A stretch of DNA of 7,675 bases from Candidatus Zipacnadia bacterium. GTDB taxonomy: Bacteria > Armatimonadota > UBA5377 > JALGUK01. The stretch covers positions 1 to 7,675 of the forward strand of contig JALGUK010000066.1 of assembly GCA_029820875.1 (NCBI GenBank), written 5' to 3'. A model generated the notes under the pieces. The model had not been told where the DNA came from. It was given only the letters and a program-made list of their open reading frames with translations, and made no database searches. The position numbers were made by a program, and so were the translations under genes. Shown here piece after piece: positions 6,204 to 7,675 of this stretch (positions within the stretch are counted from its first letter, which is position 1; every line of letters begins with the position of its first letter).

Positions 6204-6297
6204 CACCGGCGAACGAGCCAAGTAAGCTTTGCGGTCCGGGCAGAGGTGCACCGGCAGATCGACGCGCGCCGTTCCGGACTGGCGCAGCACAGCACTG

Positions 6298-6531
6298 ATG
6301 AGGATGGACGGATCGTTGGTCCGGGAGACCGTCGGCCGGATCCTGAGGGTGAGCAAGCCCGAGCGGATCATCATCTTCGGCTCCGATGCTACAGCAGCGA
6401 TGACCCGCCACAGCGACATTGACATGCTCAGTTGCGAGAACGGGTCCGGGGTCACCACTGAAGGGAAAGCGTGCCTGAATGCCTTGGTAAAGTCGGGCGG
6501 GGCGCAGACGCTGGCGAGGCGAGCCAGTTAA
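6298..6531 (+). pseudogene. Truncated minimal nucleotidyltransferase (MNT-type)
   Basis: From ATG 6298 (or 6304) the protein reads MDGSLVRETVGRILRV, then PERIIIFGSDATAAMTRHSD followed by IDML. This is the G-S-x10-D-x-D active site of DNA polymerase beta-like minimal nucleotidyltransferases (G28, S29, D40, D42). Such proteins are often antitoxins paired with HEPN toxins, or small stand-alone enzymes of about 100-130 residues. Here, 77 residues in all, the sequence after IDML loses resemblance, and no third catalytic aspartate follows, so it is probably inactive. No HEPN partner is visible; the 94 bases before it contain nothing recognisable. Its TAA at 6529-6531 ends nine bases before motB and overlaps the motB ribosome binding site, so it may mark the right edge of the inserted DNA. 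Confidence 0.6.
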
Positions 6532-6536
6532 AGGAG
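6531..6536 (+). promoter_or_regulatory. Ribosome binding site of motB
   Basis: AAGGAG lies four bases before ATG 6541, a good match at slightly short spacing. It supports that start and shows that the translation signal of motB is intact despite the separation from motA. Confidence 0.65.
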
Positions 6537-6540
6537 CGCC

Positions 6541-7349
6541 ATGGTCGGCAAGGAAGCACCCCCGCCCATCATTATCAAGAAGAAGAAAGTTGTCCACGGC
6601 GGACACCATGGCGGAGCCTGGAAAGTGGCCTACGCCGATTTCGTCACCGCGATGATGGCGCTGTTTATTGTGCTCTGGCTCATGAATACCAGCGCCGAGA
6701 TCCAGAAGGCCGTGGGTGGCTATTTCCGCGATCCCGGCGGAAAAGGCAAGCACCTGGGCAGCGGGCAGGCGGGCCTCGGGGAGGGGCTAACCCTGACGAA
6801 GGATAATGTCGGCGACCTGGAGTCGGAGCTAAAAGGCGCCATGAGCCGCATGCCCCAGTTTCAGAAATTCAAGGATCAGGTTGCGATGACCGTCACCGGC
6901 GAAGGTCTCCGTGTCGAGCTGATGGAGACCGAAGCCGGAATGTTTTTCCAGACCGGCAACGCGAATCCCAGTCAGAGCGGCCGGGAGCTACTGGTGTTGC
7001 TGGCGGAGGAACTCGGCAAGCTCCCCAATACCATCCTTATTGAGGGACACACGGACTCCCGGCCCTTCACCAGGAGGCGGCCTACAGCAACTGGGAACTT
7101 TCCGTAGACCGGGCCAATGCCGCCCGGCGGCTGATGGAAGCCAGCGGGCTGCGTCGCGGCCAGGTGGTGGAGGTGCGCGGCTTCGCCGACCGGCGGCTGC
7201 GCGATAAGCAGCATCCCGGCGATCCTTCCAACCGGCGCGTGTCGATTATCGTGCAGTACGCCCGGAATGAGGCTCCCGGGGAGCACTCTCCCCCGCCGGA
7301 GGCCACGGCCCAAAATCCAGCCGGCCATCGTTCGGCCTCAGACGATTAA
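6541..7349 (+). pseudogene. motB: Flagellar motor stator protein MotB, one-base frameshift
   Basis: MotB anchors the stator to peptidoglycan and carries the proton-binding aspartate. The N-terminal part has the basic lead PPPIIIKKKKVV and a single membrane helix containing WKVAYADFVTAMMALFIVLW; D33 matches E. coli D32. A plug-like segment (SAEIQKAVGGYF, 51-62) follows, then the OmpA-type domain from about 130 (GMFFQTGNANPSQSG, IEGHTDSRPF). At 7066-7071 the frame is lost and the given frame stops at 7107. From 7071 the next frame continues the same domain (QEAAYSNWELSVDRANAARR, then VVEVRGFADRRLR and PSNRRVSIIVQY) to TAA 7347-7349. One extra base near 7068, restoring SRPFHQEAAYSNWE, gives a normal 269-residue MotB. 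If real, the mutation removes the peptidoglycan-binding half and should abolish function; sequencing error is a serious alternative. Confidence 0.93.
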
Positions 7350-7358
7350 GCAAGCTTG

Positions 7359-7373
7359 CGGGCGCTTCGCCCG
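7359..7373. terminator. GC-rich hairpin after motB, possible terminator
   Basis: CGGGCG-CTT-CGCCCG forms a perfect 6-bp stem with a three-base loop, nine bases after the corrected motB stop and between two convergent genes. There is no T-run on either side, so intrinsic termination would be weak. The position suits a shared end signal. Confidence 0.35.
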
Positions 7374-7456
7374 TCCCCTCAAGCTGTCGGCTGCACCTGC
7401 CCGCCGTAGTGGAACACGCGCCGCCCGGTGTCCGCCATCTCGCCGGCCGGCGGGTC

Positions 7457-7675
7457 TCAGCCCAGCGCAACCGGGCCGCGTAACTCGCCCCACTCGGCGG
7501 CCATGGCCTTGCCTTTTTCCTCCAGGCGAGCCAGCTCTTGCGCAGTGAAGGGCCGGTAGGCTTTCACCGTCGCGATCGCCTTTTCCAGCTCGGCGACGCT
7601 CTTCATGCCCATGATGGCCACGGAAAGCCCCGGAATGCTCAACGCGTACCGGACTGCGTCCTCGTAATGCTCTGG
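7457..7675 (-). CDS. Aldo/keto reductase, C-terminal part, cut by the window edge
   Basis: The visible 72 residues run from PEHYEDAVRYALSIPGLSVA through IMGMKSVAELEKAIATVKAY and a final helix (TAQELARLEEKGKAMAAEWG) to a stop at 7457-7459. The SIPG-x-S-x-x-I-x-G-M/L segment followed by a regularly spaced helix is the typical last beta strand and helices of NAD(P)H-dependent aldo/keto reductases, where it helps bind the cofactor. The catalytic Asp-Tyr-Lys-His residues would lie in the missing part to the right. It is convergent with motB, 107 bases from it, and probably unrelated to motility. Substrate cannot be inferred. Confidence 0.82.
   Translation of the reverse strand, partial: PEHYEDAVRYALSIPGLSVAIMGMKSVAELEKAIATVKAYRPFTAQELARLEEKGKAMAAEWGELRGPVALG

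Noticed and set aside
6102..6753. Minus-strand open frames of 118 and 207 codons opposite the MEDS, nucleotidyltransferase and motB genes
   Set aside because: They are shadows of well-supported plus-strand genes with clear domain motifs.
7384..7456. Short minus-strand peptide (MADTGRRVFHYGGQVQPTA) in frame just after the aldo/keto reductase stop
   Set aside because: The reductase already ends where the family normally ends, and the extra piece has no ribosome site and no known match.

Overview
The window reads as a GC-rich, motile, Gram-negative-type bacterium. I favour Acidobacteriota (Solibacter/Bryobacter-like) from the style of the PilZ, UpxY and Wzi-type proteins; this is family recognition from memory, not a search result. 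The two ends belong to a flagellar stator locus: an intact motA (92-949) and, 5.6 kb later, motB (6541-7349), whose frame is broken by one missing base near 7068. In most genomes the two genes are adjacent. The C-terminal end of an aldo/keto reductase gene enters from the right on the minus strand, convergent with motB.

The DNA between motA and motB looks like accessory material. From left to right it holds: about 600 bases without an intact gene, carrying a short degenerate repeat and possible insertion-sequence debris (950-1557); a PilZ-like protein on the minus strand (1558-1890) with a good sigma70-type promoter; a divergent XRE-type regulator (2088-2651, probably continuing to 2746 in another frame); a strong promoter (2832-2860) followed by a 640-base leader; and then a tight plus-strand run of four genes. 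These are a UpxY/NusG-like transcription antiterminator (3501-3992), a PilZ-domain gene visible only when three frame segments are joined (4056-4460), a small ribbon-helix-helix/coiled-coil protein (4479-4754), and the N-terminal part of a Wzi-like capsule assembly protein (4748-5389). A stand-alone MEDS-domain sensory protein (5424-6203) and a broken minimal nucleotidyltransferase (6298-6531) fill the space up to motB.

The most coherent reading is that the front end of an exopolysaccharide/capsule locus (antiterminator, c-di-GMP-type receptor, small regulator, outer-membrane Wzi), truncated within Wzi, now sits inside the motA-motB unit, with sensory and regulatory genes around it. Several genes need single-base corrections, mostly at short homopolymers (XRE tail, PilZ twice, probably the Wzi end, motB). 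So part of the apparent decay may be sequencing or assembly error rather than biology. I found no tRNA, rRNA, CRISPR array or complete transposase.
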